From assembly GCA_020635515.1 (NCBI GenBank), contig JACJZS010000002.1:806001-870000 (forward strand): DNA of 64,000 nt, read 5' to 3'. Source of the stretch: Flavobacteriales bacterium (GTDB lineage: Bacteria > Bacteroidota > Bacteroidia > Flavobacteriales > Weeksellaceae). Made by a program: the position numbers and the translations under genes. The notes beneath the pieces were generated by a model. The model saw only the letters and a program-made list of their open reading frames with translations. It was not told the DNA's origin and searched no databases. This document shows, one piece after another, positions 63,342 to 64,000 of the stretch. Position 1 is the first letter of the stretch; each line of letters begins with the position of its first letter.

Positions 63342-64000
63342 TTAGTTATATCCAGGGTTCTGAGTTAAATTTGGATTTGCTTGTCGAGCTGCGTTAGATA
63401 TCGGAAATAAACTATAATAACTTGGTATAGAAGTTCCATTAACACTATTTCCTTTCCATGGCCATAAATAAGCACTTCCTGTAAATTTACCGAACCTAAT
63501 TAAATCCTGTCTTCTATGTCCCTCTAAATTTAATTCTCTTGCTCTCTCATCTAAAATAAAGTCAAGTGTTAATCCTGAAGAAATAATTTCATCTGCACCT
63601 GCTCTGTCCCTCACTTTATTAACCCAAATAAGTGCTTGTCCCATATCTGTATCAGCTGCTCCTCTTAGGGCACATTCAGCGTACATTAACAAAACATCAG
63701 AATATCTAAATAATGGAAAGTCTGTAGATGAAAATTTAGTAGGGCTTCCTCCTCCTGTAGAAGTTTTATTAATGAATTTAATAGAAGGATAACCATCAGC
63801 CCAAACCTTATAATCATTCATTTCCCAGTTATGACCTTGAGTATAGAAAAGTTTTGCTCTTGCATCATTACTATTAGCTAATTCTGTAGCACTACTTCCA
63901 AACAAACCATACCAAGCCTTTGTTGCTCTATGTCCTCCCCATGCATCATTACCTCCAGGATTACCATAGTCTGGAGGATTCATTCCGCCTGTTTCAGATT
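63342..64000 (-). CDS. SusD/RagB family outer membrane protein, C-terminal part
   Basis: The frame is open to base 64000, so the N-terminus is outside the window; about 219 codons are visible. SusD hallmarks are FPLFRYSDVLLMYAECALRG, VNKVRDRAGADEI, FILDERARELNLEGHRRQDL and the C-terminal NPNLTQNPGYN. SusD covers the SusC TonB-dependent porin and captures glycans. SusC should lie just beyond the right edge. Confidence 0.93.
   Translation of the reverse strand, partial: SETGGMNPPDYGNPGGNDAWGGHRATKAWYGLFGSSATELANSNDARAKLFYTQGHNWEMNDYKVWADGYPSIKFINKTSTGGGSPTKFSSTDFPLFRYSDVLLMYAECALRGAADTDMGQALIWVNKVRDRAGADEIISSGLTLDFILDERARELNLEGHRRQDLIRFGKFTGSAYLWPWKGNSVNGTSIPSYYSLFPISNAARQANPNLTQNPGYN

Overview
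The window looks like a piece of a flavobacterial (Bacteroidota, Flavobacteriaceae-like) chromosome. It is AT-rich, promoters have the Bacteroidota form (TTG, then about 19 bp, then TAnnTTTG), and the primary sigma factor is the short ~288-residue type. It also carries a SusD/SusE/SusF-type glycan uptake operon, a GYDIA-type GHMP kinase, BshC of bacillithiol synthesis, and a sulfite reductase fused to a HEPN domain. Almost everything right of 12.7 kb is housekeeping or conserved metabolism. Almost everything left of it is accessory DNA.

Accessory region (1-12.6 kb). The left edge is filled by one long minus-strand gene (987 codons, still open at base 1) with an N-terminal SIR2-type NAD-binding domain and a long C-terminal part, the layout of large anti-phage sirtuins (DSR1/DSR2-like). 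A small membrane protein gene diverges from it. Then comes a noncoding stretch with three degenerate copies of a short motif and a strikingly structured segment (4511-4696) with five nested or branched stems. It leads into a plus-strand run of six small genes: an outer-membrane beta-barrel-like protein, a short lipoprotein, two membrane proteins with GYF_2/DUF4339 domains, and two unknowns. Next, on the minus strand, are a VapE-type helicase/primase-associated ATPase, an excisionase-like HTH protein, an unknown 421-residue protein and a tyrosine integrase. Just outside the integrase lies what looks like the orphan 3' end of a tRNA (Ser-like) followed by its terminator. This suggests a satellite- or island-like integrated element whose right end is at about 12.6 kb and whose left end is outside the window.

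Transcription/translation block (12.7-28.5 kb, minus strand). Read in the direction of transcription it runs rpoD; rpsU; xerC-hpf; then, from a clear promoter, tRNA-Thr(TGT), tRNA-Tyr, tRNA-Gly, tRNA-Thr(GGT), tuf, tRNA-Trp, secE, nusG, rplK, rplA, rplJ, rplL, an attenuator-like hairpin, rpoB, rpoC and a DUF3467 gene, ending at a 22-bp-stem terminator.

Sulfur assimilation block (28.5-39.7 kb, minus strand). An Rrf2 regulator with four clustered cysteines precedes cysH (APS-reductase type), cysD, cysN, sulfite reductase-HEPN, the siroheme genes cobA and a Met8/CysG-N homologue, and a ferredoxin reductase and ferredoxin that may feed electrons to sulfite reductase. Three unrelated genes sit inside this block: a YhcG-type PDDEXK nuclease, a zeta-toxin-like kinase with a small overlapping partner, and an exported ankyrin protein.

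Remaining region (39.7-64 kb). This holds a GIN-domain protein, asd, the NhaD antiporter, a degenerate-NUDIX regulator with an Lrp/AsnC regulator, a GT9 glycosyltransferase, sufE, a NamZ-like muramidase, two unusual ABC systems, idi, rplS with its promoter and possible leader, a GHMP kinase, fabD, a LysM/PBP1-like protein, bshC, and the distal part of a Sus-like operon (susD 3' part, susE-like, susF-like) ending at a perfect 40-bp palindromic terminator.
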